In this document: positions 8,652 through 18,043 of the stretch, one piece after another | Numbering within the stretch: position 1 is the stretch's first letter | Layout: every line of letters starts with the position of its first letter | Assembly: GCF_009763805.1 (NCBI RefSeq) | Contig: NZ_CP046804.1 | Coordinates: 682,001 to 746,000, forward strand | DNA from: Vibrio cidicii | Lineage (GTDB): Bacteria > Pseudomonadota > Gammaproteobacteria > Enterobacterales > Vibrionaceae | Length of the DNA: 64,000 nt | Direction of reading: 5' to 3' | The notes under the pieces: model-generated | The model's input: only the letters and a program-made list of their open reading frames with translations | What the model was told of the DNA's origin: nothing | Database searches by the model: none | Translations under genes and position numbers: made by a program

Positions 8652-9547
8652 TGTCGAAAATCGCAATGCTGCCCAGTGCAACATACACTAGGGAAAACTT
8701 CAATGATAGCTGGTCTATGCAGAACACAGATCCCCTTAAGCCGGGATATAATTTTGATGCTCATTTAGTTGCCGGTCTCACACCTATTATCGAAGGTGAT
8801 GAGCTCGATTACATCATCGATCGGCCTAATGGCATGAAAGGATACATCATCAACATCACCAGTAAAGGGGAAGGAACGGTTTTCTCTGGTGAACAGCAGT
8901 TCCACGCTAAAGCAGGAGATCTGCTTCTCTTCCCCCAAGCGCTGCCCATTACTACCATCGAAAGGACGATAATGCCTCTTGGTTTCACCGTTGGATCTAT
9001 TTCCGCCCGCGTGCGTTTTGGCATGATTGGTTAAATTGGCAGGAGGAGCGTAACGGGGTGTACGTTACTGGTGGCTTATCGACGCAGGATATTTATTGAA
9101 CACATTGAAAGTCTGTTTGTTGACATCGAATACACCGCAAAATCGGATATGCCATATCGAGATGATCTCGCGATTAATCTATTGGAGCAATTGCTAATTC
9201 GCTGTAAAACGGTGCAGCCTGATGTAGTGAATAAACCGCTCGATCCGCGTATTGTTCAAGCGATCAACTACATGACGCAAAATCTCAACCAAGACTTCAC
9301 TCTTGAAGATATTGCTGCGCACACCTGCTTGTCGCCATCGCGCTTAGGGCATCTGTTTCGCGATGAGATGAAAATGACCATTACCCAATGGCGAGACGAT
9401 CAGCGAGTTAGCCGGGCAAAACAATTGTTGGTCACCATTCACTATTCAATTAACCATATCGGAAGAATTGTTGGTTACTCTGATCCCCTCTATTTCTCTC
9501 GTGTATTTAAGCGCAAAGCCGGGGTTAGCCCTACTCTACCGAGATAA
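8651..9547 (+). pseudogene. araC: Arabinose regulator AraC, frameshifted twice
   Basis: Transcription factor with an N-terminal cupin arabinose-binding domain and a C-terminal double helix-turn-helix. The N-terminal part aligns well ([41 protein letters not shown]). At about 8935 one C appears to be missing from a C-run (CTTCCCCCAAGC): restoring it gives [12 protein letters not shown] and then [20 protein letters not shown]. Near 9090 one extra base (GATATTTATTG) moves the frame back, giving IEHIESLFVDIEY. The DNA-binding part is intact (TCLSPSRLGHLFRDEMKMTITQWRDDQRVSRAKQLL, GYSDPLYFSRVFKRKAGVSP) but stops about 20 residues earlier than E. coli AraC. Neither break fits the GAAAC pattern seen elsewhere in the window, so real decay is plausible. 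Confidence 0.85.
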
Positions 9548-9578
9548 AATTGCTTAACATATCGCTCTCGGCAGCAGG

Positions 9579-9765
9579 TTACCAAAGGATCTCACTGCCA
9601 ACATAGGTATAAAAGCGTCCGCTCTGTACTGGTGTCGCCGATGCAATCAAAGCAACCAAATTCTCTACCACTCGGCTGGACTAAAGGGGTTACCCGCAGG
9701 GACATTGTTGTGAAACAGCACAGAGAGTTTGTTATCGGTCGTACCGGGATGCAGCGCCCTTTTTT
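9579..9765 (-). pseudogene. Remnant of an SDR oxidoreductase 3' end
   Basis: This stretch aligns along its whole length with the 3' end of the intact SDR gene at 27332-28039. Read on the minus strand it gives LHPGTTDNKLSVLFHNNV, a frameshift, then a piece like RVVENLVALIASATPVQSGRFYTY, and the same stop context (CTTTGGTAA at 9579-9581). The intact copy has [18 protein letters not shown] and [20 protein letters not shown]. Only about 62 of 235 residues remain, and homology stops near 9765, facing the tad locus. It is a broken duplicate. Confidence 0.85.
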
Positions 9766-10142
9766 GGGGGGAGTGGCACTATTCCTCTGATGCTGACAGG
9801 CCAGTGTAGTGCGATCATAGCCTGCATTTATTGAAAGTGTCGGAAAAATTAAAAAAGTGACAATTTTCGATGATATTTTAGAATGTCAATGCAACTTGGT
9901 TAAATTGTTCAATATATGGAAATGTCAATAAAAATAGGCTGTTAGTGCTGTTATTTGGCTTTGATTAGAAATGTTCGTGCAATAAATCTCGGATTTGAGA
10001 CTTGTTGTAATTTGTGCATGGTTGAATAAGAAATTATTATATTTTCGATGGACATCAAGAGTTTTTTTGTTACGATCCCGAACGAAGTCTGGTTTAAGGT
10101 AAGACTTTTTCAAAAAATATTTAATTATGAAAAGGAAAAATC
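9766..10142 (+). promoter_or_regulatory. AT-rich region upstream of flp
   Basis: About 375 bases with no gene between the SDR remnant and the Flp pilin. The part from 9830 on is clearly AT-richer than its surroundings, typical of a promoter region open to H-NS-like control. TGTCAAT occurs near 9884 and again near 9923. The flp ribosome binding site is AAAAGGAAAA, just before 10143. I cannot assign a specific promoter or operator. Confidence 0.4.
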
Positions 10143-10361
10143 ATGTTAACGAAAGCTTATGTAAAAACTCGTCTGCTGTTAGAGTCGTTTGCCAAAGACC
10201 AACGCGGTGTCACCGCAATTGAATACGCGATTATTGGTGTGGCGGTTTCGGCAATTGTTTTAGCGATGTTTAATACGGATCTAAAAACTTCTTTGACTGC
10301 GGCTATGACTAAGATTACAACAGCGATAAATGGTGCTGATGCCGCTGCGCCTAAACAATAA
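10143..10361 (+). CDS. flp: Flp-type pilin, major subunit of the Tad pilus
   Basis: A 72-residue type IVb prepilin. The short basic leader ends in a G followed by the conserved start of the mature pilin (RG|VTAIEYAIIGVAVSAIVLAMF), with the EY pair typical of Flp proteins. Cleavage by the TadV peptidase encoded next door is expected after that Gly. The remainder is a short polar and alanine-rich tail. It stands first in the tad operon behind an AT-rich promoter region, three bases from tadV, and is expected to be the most abundant product. Confidence 0.92.
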   Translation: MLTKAYVKTRLLLESFAKDQRGVTAIEYAIIGVAVSAIVLAMFNTDLKTSLTAAMTKITTAINGADAAAPKQ

Positions 10362-10363
10362 CT

Positions 10364-10789
10364 TTGTTAGTTTTTCTCAATCTCCCCCTGCTACTCCTGA
10401 TTGCCATAAACGACATCAAATCTCGTTTCATCGATAATCGTGCAGTAGTGGTGTTGGCTGTGCTAGTGTTATTAGGCTGGTTCAACCAGCCTAATTGGCA
10501 GATTTGGCCTTATACCTTGGCAATTGTGCTCGGTGGGCTGTTGCTTTTTCAGCTCGGTGTGCTTGGCGCTGGTGATACAAAACTTTTGGCGGTCATTAGC
10601 CTCGGTATTGATCCCGCTTATATGCCACTGACGTTAGTTGGCATCGCCATGGTTGGCGGGGTAATGGCGCTAGGTTATTTGCTTTACGGCTTAATGACGG
10701 ATTTAACCAAAGTGCGCCAGCGTGGTATTCCTTATGGGGTGCCGATCTGTTTGGTCGGCGGCTTAGCCATTGTCGTTTCTGCGCTTTGA
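10364..10789 (+). CDS. tadV: Flp prepilin peptidase TadV/CpaA
   Basis: Membrane aspartyl protease that cleaves the Flp prepilin and the pseudopilins TadE and TadF. Both catalytic aspartates are visible: IND at about residue 16 and the conserved GAGDTK motif at about residues 68-73. The protein has 141 residues and is mostly transmembrane helix, normal for the short TadV form that lacks a methylase domain. It starts with TTG at 10364, only two bases after the flp stop, so it is probably translated by coupling. A gap of about 220 bases follows before rcpC, where I see no clear terminator. Confidence 0.9.
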   Translation: MLVFLNLPLLLLIAINDIKSRFIDNRAVVVLAVLVLLGWFNQPNWQIWPYTLAIVLGGLLLFQLGVLGAGDTKLLAVISLGIDPAYMPLTLVGIAMVGGVMALGYLLYGLMTDLTKVRQRGIPYGVPICLVGGLAIVVSAL

Positions 10790-11008
10790 GCGTCATTAAG
10801 TGATTGCTGAGCGTTGAACAAAAAGGATTTTTATAATTTTCAAATAACACCTGAAAAATTTTCCGTTTAATAACGTTGATATCCAACGGCAATGTAGCCA
10901 CAAACTGCTTATTAAAATAATCAACGCCATAGTTTGCTCTGACGCATCCATAATGGCGATGTTTAAACGACATTAAGATAAGCCATATTTCTCACTTGGG
11001 ACGGTGAT

Positions 11009-11815
11009 ATGAACTCCAAGCTTTTAATTGCAGTGGCGCTGATGGTCATTGGTATTGGTGGTTATGGATTACTGACGCCTTCAACACCGATCGCGACTGC
11101 GCCAATTGAAGAGGCCACACCCAACACGCCCATCAAGCAATATCAAGTGTGGCTGGCAAAAGAGCCGCTACAAAAAGGCCAGTTAGTCAGCCGTACTGAT
11201 CTTGAACTGCGACGTATCGATGAGGCGCAAGCGCTCAGTTTGGGCGTGAATCAAGATATTGAACTCACTTTTGTGGCCGATCTACGTATCGAGAGAGATT
11301 TGGCTGCTGGCGAAGTGGTTTGGCCCGAGTGGTTGATAACCCCTGAACAGCCGGCGTATTTGGATCTGATTTTAACCCCTAACCATGTGCCATTTGCCAT
11401 TCAGGTTAATCCTCAATCGGTGATTGGCGGTGTAATTCGCCCTGGTTCTTTGGTCGATATTCTTGCCCTTTCTTCTTTAAAGCAGAATCTGGCGACCGAA
11501 GAAACGGTGCGCAGTTTTGAAACCGTTTCGCTTACCCCAGTGCTAATGGGTGTCAAAGTGTTGCAAGTCAATCAACAGCCAACTACATCTAGCTCTGGGC
11601 GTAACGAAGAGTTGACCAGCCAAGCCAATGTGATTGTTGAGCTAACCCGTAAGCAAGTCGCAACGTTAACCATCGCCCGCCATATTGCCCAATTAGAGAT
11701 CCATCTTTCGACCGGCAACAGTTTAGCTAGCGACCTTTCCGCCAACGCAGGCGATGTATTAACCGATTATAAAGCGATTCAGGAGTTTCGTGCTGGCAGC
11801 GCGACAACACGTTAA
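11009..11815 (+). CDS. rcpC: Tad pilus assembly protein RcpC/CpaB
   Basis: Periplasmic, inner-membrane-anchored protein of the Tad secretion system. An N-terminal membrane anchor (LLIAVALMVIGIGGYGLL) is followed by a SAF-like domain (VWLAKEPLQKGQLVSRTDL, IERDLAAGEVV) and a beta-rich C-terminal domain of the RcpC type (GGVIRPGSLVDILAL, VILELTRKQ-like). At 268 residues it has normal length. It is transcribed with rcpA, 11 bases downstream. It probably helps position the RcpA secretin. Confidence 0.88.
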   Translation: MNSKLLIAVALMVIGIGGYGLLTPSTPIATAPIEEATPNTPIKQYQVWLAKEPLQKGQLVSRTDLELRRIDEAQALSLGVNQDIELTFVADLRIERDLAAGEVVWPEWLITPEQPAYLDLILTPNHVPFAIQVNPQSVIGGVIRPGSLVDILALSSLKQNLATEETVRSFETVSLTPVLMGVKVLQVNQQPTTSSSGRNEELTSQANVIVELTRKQVATLTIARHIAQLEIHLSTGNSLASDLSANAGDVLTDYKAIQEFRAGSATTR

Positions 11816-11826
11816 GGATAGAGAAA

Positions 11827-13155
11827 ATGAGACAACGTTATGTGTATGGCTTATTCGCGGTTTTGCTCAGTGTGATTGCCCTGCCCGCCGCGGCGCAGCG
11901 GATCCTCAACTTAGCAGAAGGGGATGCGCAAACCTTACGTTTGGATAAAGAAATCCAGTCGGTGTTTGTTTCGGATCCGAAAGTCGCCGATTATCAGGTC
12001 ATTGACCGCAAAACCGTGGTGATTTTCGGCAAACAAGTGGGTAATACTAGCCTACTGGTCTTTGGCGAAAACAGTGAAACCCTAGCCAGTCGCCGTTTGG
12101 TTGTTAATACCAGCATGGTGCATATCCAGCAACAAATTGCTGTTAAATATCCGCACGCTGAAGTCTCGATTTACAATCTAGGCCAACAGGTGGTGCTCAG
12201 TGGTACGGTTGCAACTGAAAAAGAGCGCGATGAAATTAATCTGCTGGTGGGTGAGCTGCTCGGAAAATCCTCAACCGATACCGATGTAGAATGGAAAATT
12301 GGTGATAACAGTTACAAAATGGACTTTATGCAAAAGCGCCGTTTTGAAGGTGTGGTCAATAACATTGAAGTCGCCAGCACTAAGCAAATCAATGTCAAAT
12401 TATCCATTGCTGAAGTCTCGCAAACCTTTATGGAGAAGTTCGGCATCCAACTTGGCACCAGTGGACAAAGCAGTGGTGTGTTCGTTAATCCATTGAGACA
12501 GTTTAGTAGCAGCGATATCATCACGTTAATCAGCGCCATTGGCGATGACAACGTCGGGCAAGTGCTTGCCGAGCCAAATTTGTCGGTGATTTCGGGTGAA
12601 ACGGCCAGTTTCCTTGTCGGGGGGAATTGCCCGTTGTCACCATCGTCGATGGCGGCACCAATGTTTTATATAAAGAGTTTGGTGTACGTTTAGAGATGAT
12701 GGCCAAAGTGCAACGTGATGACAAAATCAGGCTGTCTTTAATGCCTGAAGTCAGTTCGCTCGATACCCAATATGCCAACTCAACTTATAATTTACCTGCG
12801 CTAAAAACGCGCCGCGCTCGCACCACCGTTGAACTCGGCGATGGTCAAAGCTTTGTTTTGGGCGGCTTGCTTAATAAAGAAGAAGCAGAATCGCTGCGTA
12901 AAATTCCTTTTATTGGCGATGTTCCTGTTTCTGGGCGCTCTGTTTCGTCATACCGAAACCACCCGCAATAAAACGGAACTGGTGATCATTGCGACGGTAA
13001 ATTTGGTTCAGCCGATTGAGCCATCGAGTATTCAACTGCCCACCATGCAGCGCAGCTCAACTTTGGAACGCTTCTTTGCATTGCCTAAAGAGCGTCCAGC
13101 CATCGAACAGCAGCTTAGCCAACAAATCCTAGCGACGGGAGGGTTTAAACAATGA
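11827..13155 (+). CDS. rcpA: Outer-membrane secretin RcpA/CpaC, two frame breaks
   Basis: Outer-membrane pore of the Tad system. It has a signal peptide (VLLSVIALPAAAQ), the N-terminal secretin domain (ILNLAEGDAQTLRLDKEIQSVFVSDPKVADYQV), a BON-like part and the secretin core (VLAEPNLSVISGETASFLVGG). At about 12620 one G is missing from a G-run (GTCGGGGGGAATTG): restoring it gives VGGELPVVTIVDGGTNV. At 12927-12931 one T too many (GTTTC for GTTC) breaks IGDVPVLGALFRHT. The two changes cancel, so the total length is a multiple of three (443 codons). With both repaired the protein is a full-length secretin, about 442 residues. I favour sequence errors over a true pseudogene. Confidence 0.88.
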
Positions 13156-13682
13156 AAAATCCAACTTTGAGTGTGCTTTTACTCAGTACTGCGCTAGTAG
13201 GTTGCAGCTCAGGTTTGCCAGACAAGCCCGGCCCGGCAATAGATGTCTACCCCGTGCACAGCAGTTTGTCTTTGCAAACCGATGCGAAACAAGTGACTCA
13301 AGCACAACGCTCTTTGGAGCAATTTTTGGCTCAACAGCATAACCAACTAGTAACGAAAAACAGTGTGCTGTATTGGAGTACCAAGGCTGGCGAACGCTTT
13401 GCACTAAAAGCGGAAAAACAGCTGCGCAAACTGGGCGTCGCCCCAGAAAGTGTTCGGGTAGAAAAAATGCCGGCAGGCTTTGGCCAACATTTCGATTTTA
13501 AAATTGAAATCGTCGCTCATCGTGTCGTCGTACCCTTATGTGATGCGGTAAATATTAGCCAGTTTAGCCAAGAAAGTAATGGCTGCGTGAGCGAGTCGTT
13601 GCGTTGGCAATCTATGGTCAACCCACAAAAAATGTTAACAAATCATCCAATTGCATCTCCAGAGATGGCGGTAGGGGAATAG
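13152..13682 (+). CDS. rcpB: Tad locus lipoprotein RcpB
   Basis: A 176-residue outer-membrane lipoprotein: the signal peptide ends in the lipobox LVGC (residues about 14-17). The position directly after rcpA, overlapping its stop by four bases, and the size fit RcpB, which works with the RcpA secretin. The body shows no motif beyond a Cys pair near the C-terminus (LCDAVN, NGCVSES) that could form a disulphide. The assignment rests mostly on gene order. Confidence 0.75.
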   Translation: MKNPTLSVLLLSTALVGCSSGLPDKPGPAIDVYPVHSSLSLQTDAKQVTQAQRSLEQFLAQQHNQLVTKNSVLYWSTKAGERFALKAEKQLRKLGVAPESVRVEKMPAGFGQHFDFKIEIVAHRVVVPLCDAVNISQFSQESNGCVSESLRWQSMVNPQKMLTNHPIASPEMAVGE

Positions 13683-13690
13683 CGCTTATT

Positions 13691-14941
13691 ATGTTTGATT
13701 TAGTTGATCGATTAAGTAAAAAACAGTCTAGTGAAGTGATTGAACAACAGAAGATCACGACAGTCCTGTTTTATCAAACCAGTGAATGCCAAGAGTTGGT
13801 TATGGAAGCCTATCGCTTTGAAGGGGTAGTGCCGCCTGTCACTGTTAAAAATAGCGATGAAGCGATAGCAGAGCATGTTCGTCAATCCGATATCGAAATT
13901 GTGATTGTGGAACTCAATAACAGCCTCAATATCAGCCAAGACGCGGAACGAATCAGTCACCTACTGCCCAATCATGCTTCTGTGATCATTGTCGGTAGTG
14001 AAGATGCCATTTCGACCATTCGTAATTTAAAAAGCATGGGCTTTTACTACGTCTTTTGGCCTGTGACCAAGCAAGAGCTGATTGATTTTGTTAAGAGTGT
14101 CTACGATAACCGCCAACGCAGCAGCCACCGCGGGCCAGGCCAGAAACGCAGAGCCAAGTACATCACGATACTCGGCAGTAAAGGAGGAGTGGGGACCAGT
14201 TTGATCACTGCTGAAGTGGCTCATCAGCTCTCCAGTGTACGAAAAACTTCCTGTTTGATCGTTGAGCAGCATTTTCATGGTGGCAATTTAGATATTTTGC
14301 TTGGTATTCGCAAAATGGAAAAACGACGAATTCAGAAGGGCTCGCTCTCCTCTTCTCTCGACACTGCTTCCGCGCAGAGCATGGTCTATAAGCACAACAA
14401 CATGCTGTCGATTTTAGCCTTAACCTCAGAACAGCTCGACAGTCTATCCCTGCTTGATTACAGCAACGCTGTCGTCGATCAGTTATCAGAGGATGTGAAT
14501 TTCATTCTTGAAGATCTCTCTGCTTCGGTTGGTTTCGCTATTGAAGCGGATAAATTCGTCGCTCAGGCGGATGTGGTGGTGGTGGTGATTGAACCGACCG
14601 TCTCTTCCGTACGTGAAGCCGCTCGCTTAAAAGAGCGCATCAATAAATGCAACAGCAATCGCGCTCTACGTTTACTGACGGTGTTCAATCACACCTTGCC
14701 ACTTAAGTTGCAATCCGCCAGTAAACAAGATGCGGAAACCATTTTAAAACAAGCTATTGATATTGAAATTCCTTTTTGTGAAACCATCAATCGTACCGTT
14801 TTGGAAGATCAAAGAGTGGTGACGTCCAAGTTAAAGGCCGCGGAGCCACTGAAGAATCTGAGTGCCATGATCCTTGGTGAAACGATAAATAGCACGCCCA
14901 GTTTCTTTGCTTCCCTTAAGCAGAGGTTGTCTCGCTCATGA
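13691..14941 (+). CDS. tadZ: Tad pilus localisation ATPase TadZ/CpaE
   Basis: MinD/ParA-like ATPase that sets the polar location of the Tad machine. I chose the ATG at 13691 (MFDLVDRLSK) because TAGGGGAA precedes it and earlier in-frame codons overlap rcpB. The N-terminal about 140 residues form an atypical receiver-like domain. The deviant Walker A motif GSKGGVGTS lies at about residues 162-170, after a basic linker (RGPGQKRRAK). The protein has 417 residues and overlaps tadA by four bases (ATGA). Confidence 0.88.
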   Translation: MFDLVDRLSKKQSSEVIEQQKITTVLFYQTSECQELVMEAYRFEGVVPPVTVKNSDEAIAEHVRQSDIEIVIVELNNSLNISQDAERISHLLPNHASVIIVGSEDAISTIRNLKSMGFYYVFWPVTKQELIDFVKSVYDNRQRSSHRGPGQKRRAKYITILGSKGGVGTSLITAEVAHQLSSVRKTSCLIVEQHFHGGNLDILLGIRKMEKRRIQKGSLSSSLDTASAQSMVYKHNNMLSILALTSEQLDSLSLLDYSNAVVDQLSEDVNFILEDLSASVGFAIEADKFVAQADVVVVVIEPTVSSVREAARLKERINKCNSNRALRLLTVFNHTLPLKLQSASKQDAETILKQAIDIEIPFCETINRTVLEDQRVVTSKLKAAEPLKNLSAMILGETINSTPSFFASLKQRLSRS

Positions 14942-16227
14942 TCGGTGCAAAAGCGATATATATTGGTATTCGCAAGCAAATTTTCGATGCTCTCGAGCCC
15001 GAAGCGATCGCGCAGATGACCAAAGATCAACTGGCCAAGCAGTTGGATGGGGCAGTAGGGCTATTAATTGAACGTGAGCGGTTAAGCGTGCCTAAAATCA
15101 TCCGCGCTGAGTTTGTCAAAAACTTGGTGGATGAACTGATAGGGTTAGGGCCGCTACAAACCTTGATGGATGATGACACCATCAGTGACATCATGATCAA
15201 CGGTCATCATAACGTCTTTATTGAACGTGGCGGTTTGGTGGAAAAGGCACAGATCGACTTTATTGACGAACGCCAGTTACTTGATATCGCTAAGCGAATT
15301 GCCTCACGAGTCGGTCGGCGGGTTGATGAATCCTCACCCACTTGTGATGCGCGTTTGCAAGATGGCAGCCGAGTTAACATTGTTATTCCGCCGATTGCCA
15401 TTGATGGAACCGCCATTTCGATCCGTAAATTCAAAAAACAGAGTATCGACTTTACCAAGTTATGTGAATTTGGTGCCATGAGCCCAGAGATGGCACAAGT
15501 GCTGATGGTAGCAGCGAGATGCCGTCTCAACATATTGATTTCCGGTGGTACCGGTTCAGGTAAAACCACCATGCTCAACGCGCTCTCGCAATTCATTTCA
15601 GAAAATGAACGGATTATCACCATCGAAGATGCCGCCGAGCTGCGCTTACAGCAGCCACACGTTGTTCGTTTGGAAACACGTACCGCAGGGATTGAAAATA
15701 CCGGGATGATTAATCAACGTGATTTGGTGATCAACTCACTGCGGATGCGACCCGACCGAATCATTGTCGGTGAGTGTCGAGGCGCAGAAGCGTTTGAAAT
15801 GTTACAAGCAATGAACACCGGTCACGATGGTTCGATGTCGACTCTGCATGCCAATACACCAAGAGACGCACTGGCTCGTGTTGAGTCTATGGTGATGATG
15901 GCAACGAGTAGTCTTCCTTTGGAAGCGATCCGCCGCACGATAGTCAGCGCCGTGGATTTGATTATTCAGATCAGTCGCCTGCATGATGGTAGCCGTAAAG
16001 TGATGAGCATCACTGAAGTGATTGGTCTGGAAGGTTCGAGCGTCGTATTGGAAGAAATTTTCCGTTTTCAACCCAATTTGCGCCAAAGTGAAGATGGCAA
16101 AGTCAATGGCAGTTTTATTACCTCTGGCTTAATGCAGCGCTCGGTTCTGTATGAAAAAGCACGCTTTTTTGGATTGGAAGAGAAACTCGCTCAAGCCTTT
16201 CGTTCGTTAGAGGAGAAATCGGCATGA
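14938..16227 (+). CDS. tadA: Tad secretion ATPase TadA/CpaF
   Basis: Hexameric type II/IV secretion ATPase that powers Flp pilus assembly. An N-terminal region with [20 protein letters not shown] is followed by Walker [10 protein letters not shown] (about residues 202-210), the Asp-box region [11 protein letters not shown], Walker B IIVGECRG (about 274) and the His-box [18 protein letters not shown]. At 429 residues it is complete. It overlaps tadZ and tadB by four bases each, so the three are tightly coupled. Confidence 0.95.
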   Translation: MIGAKAIYIGIRKQIFDALEPEAIAQMTKDQLAKQLDGAVGLLIERERLSVPKIIRAEFVKNLVDELIGLGPLQTLMDDDTISDIMINGHHNVFIERGGLVEKAQIDFIDERQLLDIAKRIASRVGRRVDESSPTCDARLQDGSRVNIVIPPIAIDGTAISIRKFKKQSIDFTKLCEFGAMSPEMAQVLMVAARCRLNILISGGTGSGKTTMLNALSQFISENERIITIEDAAELRLQQPHVVRLETRTAGIENTGMINQRDLVINSLRMRPDRIIVGECRGAEAFEMLQAMNTGHDGSMSTLHANTPRDALARVESMVMMATSSLPLEAIRRTIVSAVDLIIQISRLHDGSRKVMSITEVIGLEGSSVVLEEIFRFQPNLRQSEDGKVNGSFITSGLMQRSVLYEKARFFGLEEKLAQAFRSLEEKSA

Positions 16228-17144
16228 TGTGGTTGCTGCTGCTAATGGTCGGCATCCTGTTGCTGCTGCTAGGTATACAGCAAAGGAAAAGTGCCCGATA
16301 TGATTATCTTGCTGAGTTTGCTAAAACGGTGCATGTTGACTCCATGATTGCTGAGCACCAAGCAATTGATATGAAATCACTCTCCGATCGCACATTAAAA
16401 GACCGCCTAGATCAGAGTTGGAAAAACCTGAGTAAACAGCTAGGGAAACTGGCGCTGTTAAAGGTGCTTGGTTTTATTGCCTTACTGATTTTTCTCGGCG
16501 TTGAGTTTAATCAGCGCTTTGTTCGTGGCTCTGACCTGATGGTCGTCGTCATTGTCGTAGTTGCAGGATTAACCTTTGCCTATTTTTGGCTGCAAAAGCG
16601 TGAACAGACGCAATTTGAGGACAGTTTTCCTGATGCCTTAAATATGCTCAGCAGTGCCGTCTCATCGGGTGAAAGTATTACTCACGCGATCATGTATGTC
16701 GGTAACACTCTCAATAGCGATGTCGGTAGAGAGTTCAAGATCATGGGTAAGCGTTTACAGCTTGGTGAGTCACCCGATGATGTATTTCGTAAAGCTTGCC
16801 TGCGCTTTCCTTATCCTTCTTTTCATTTTTTTGTCATTACTCTGCGCGCCAATATGCAGCGTGGCGGTCAGCTGAAAGAAGTGATTCTGCGCCTCAATCG
16901 CTTATTATTTAATGCTCGTTCGATTGAAAAAAAGAAATTTGCTTTGACCTCGGAAGCTCGAACGTCAGCCAAAATTGTTGCCGCTATTCCGTTTTTCTTC
17001 TTATTTATGCTGCAATACCTTAGCCCTGAAAATTACGAGTTTGTGATGTTTGATCCAGCCGGTCGCCCTATCCTTTACTACGTACTGATCAGCGAAGCAA
17101 TTGGTATCGCGATTGTATGGGGGTTAATGAAGAGTGTTCGCTAA
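16224..17144 (+). CDS. tadB: Tad inner-membrane platform protein TadB
   Basis: Polytopic inner-membrane protein of the GspF family. It has an N-terminal transmembrane helix ([17 protein letters not shown]), two more around residues 75-120, the cytoplasmic T2SSF domain (FEDSFPDALNMLSSAVSSGESITHAI, QRGGQLKEVILRL) and a C-terminal helix pair. At 306 residues it is complete. It overlaps tadA by four bases and tadC by about ten. With TadC it forms the platform that TadA acts on. Confidence 0.92.
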   Translation: MMWLLLLMVGILLLLLGIQQRKSARYDYLAEFAKTVHVDSMIAEHQAIDMKSLSDRTLKDRLDQSWKNLSKQLGKLALLKVLGFIALLIFLGVEFNQRFVRGSDLMVVVIVVVAGLTFAYFWLQKREQTQFEDSFPDALNMLSSAVSSGESITHAIMYVGNTLNSDVGREFKIMGKRLQLGESPDDVFRKACLRFPYPSFHFFVITLRANMQRGGQLKEVILRLNRLLFNARSIEKKKFALTSEARTSAKIVAAIPFFFLFMLQYLSPENYEFVMFDPAGRPILYYVLISEAIGIAIVWGLMKSVR

Positions 17145-18043
17145 TATTTCTCTGCCCACCATTGGGCAAGCCGGTCCGCTTTTTCCCATCGTTTCTCGTA
17201 CTGATCGGTGTATTGCTACTGCTTGCTTCGCTGCGCAAAGAGAAAAAAAAGCAATTCTGGAAAGATTATTATCTGCACCAAACCGCAGAGCAGACTACCG
17301 TAAAAGTCAGCTTACTTGAACGCCTATCGGCAACGCTCAATCGACTATTTTCCTCTGACAAGCATCTGCAGCAGCAAAAGATGCTAGCGGCGGGTTTTTA
17401 TAATGCCAATTTTGCCACCTATTTTATGCCCCTTAAATATTCGCTATTGCTGTTAGGCGCAGCGGGAATTTATTTTTTATCATTGAAAGTAGCATGGCTA
17501 GCAAACAATCTAATGCTATTTATGGCGCTATGGTTGGTGATCAGCCTGATTTTACCTGATAGCTATTTGGCGATTCGGGCAAAAAACCTGAGCCATAAAA
17601 TTTCGAATAAACTGCCGTATCTGCTGGATTTAATGGCGGTATGTGTGCAAACCGGTATGACGATTGAAGCGGCGATCAGTTATCTTGCCAAAGAGATGAA
17701 AGGATTTGATAAAGATATCAGCTATTTATTGGTGAAAACCGATGATAGAGCACGTTTAGTCGGTCTAGAGACTGCGCTCGATGAACTTTACGCTAGGGTG
17801 CCCTCGAATGAAATGCGTAGTTTCGTCATGACGTTAAAGCAAAGTCTGCAGTATGGCAGCTCAATTTACAGTGTTTTGACCACCCTATCGGCGGATATTC
17901 GAGAGGTTCAAATGCTGCAGATCGAGGAAAAAATTGGCAAATTGGCGGCAAAAATGTCTATTCCTCTGATTGTCTTTATTATGGTGCCGATTGTGATTTT
18001 AATTGCTGCCCCTGGTGTAATGAGGATGATGATCAATGCCTAA
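17134..18043 (+). CDS. tadC: Tad inner-membrane platform protein TadC, one frame break
   Basis: Second GspF-family platform protein. The likely start is the GTG at 17134 overlapping the tadB end, giving a start like MFANISLPTIGQAGPLFPIV. One extra T at 17191-17195 (GTTTC for GTTC) then shifts the frame. Removing it yields PIVLVLIGVLLLLASLRKEKKK, a proper first membrane helix, and the rest is open to 18043. An uninterrupted alternative from the ATG at 17117 exists, but its N-terminus (MGVNEECSLIFLC) looks unnatural. Family features include LPYLLDLMAVCVQTGMTIEAAI and the C-terminal helix IPLIVFIMVPIVILIAAPGV. About 302 residues when repaired. It overlaps tadD. Confidence 0.85.

Noticed and set aside
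12620-12935. Programmed ribosomal frameshifting in rcpA, tadC and tadD
   Set aside because: No slippery heptamer with a downstream structure at these sites, and the same one-base change occurs in unrelated housekeeping genes such as metE and yciI. A common technical or modification-linked cause is simpler.
17117-17190. ATG at 17117 as the start of tadC
   Set aside because: It gives an uninterrupted frame, but the N-terminus looks unnatural. The GTG at 17134 with one T removed at 17191-17195 gives a proper first membrane helix and agrees with the error pattern.
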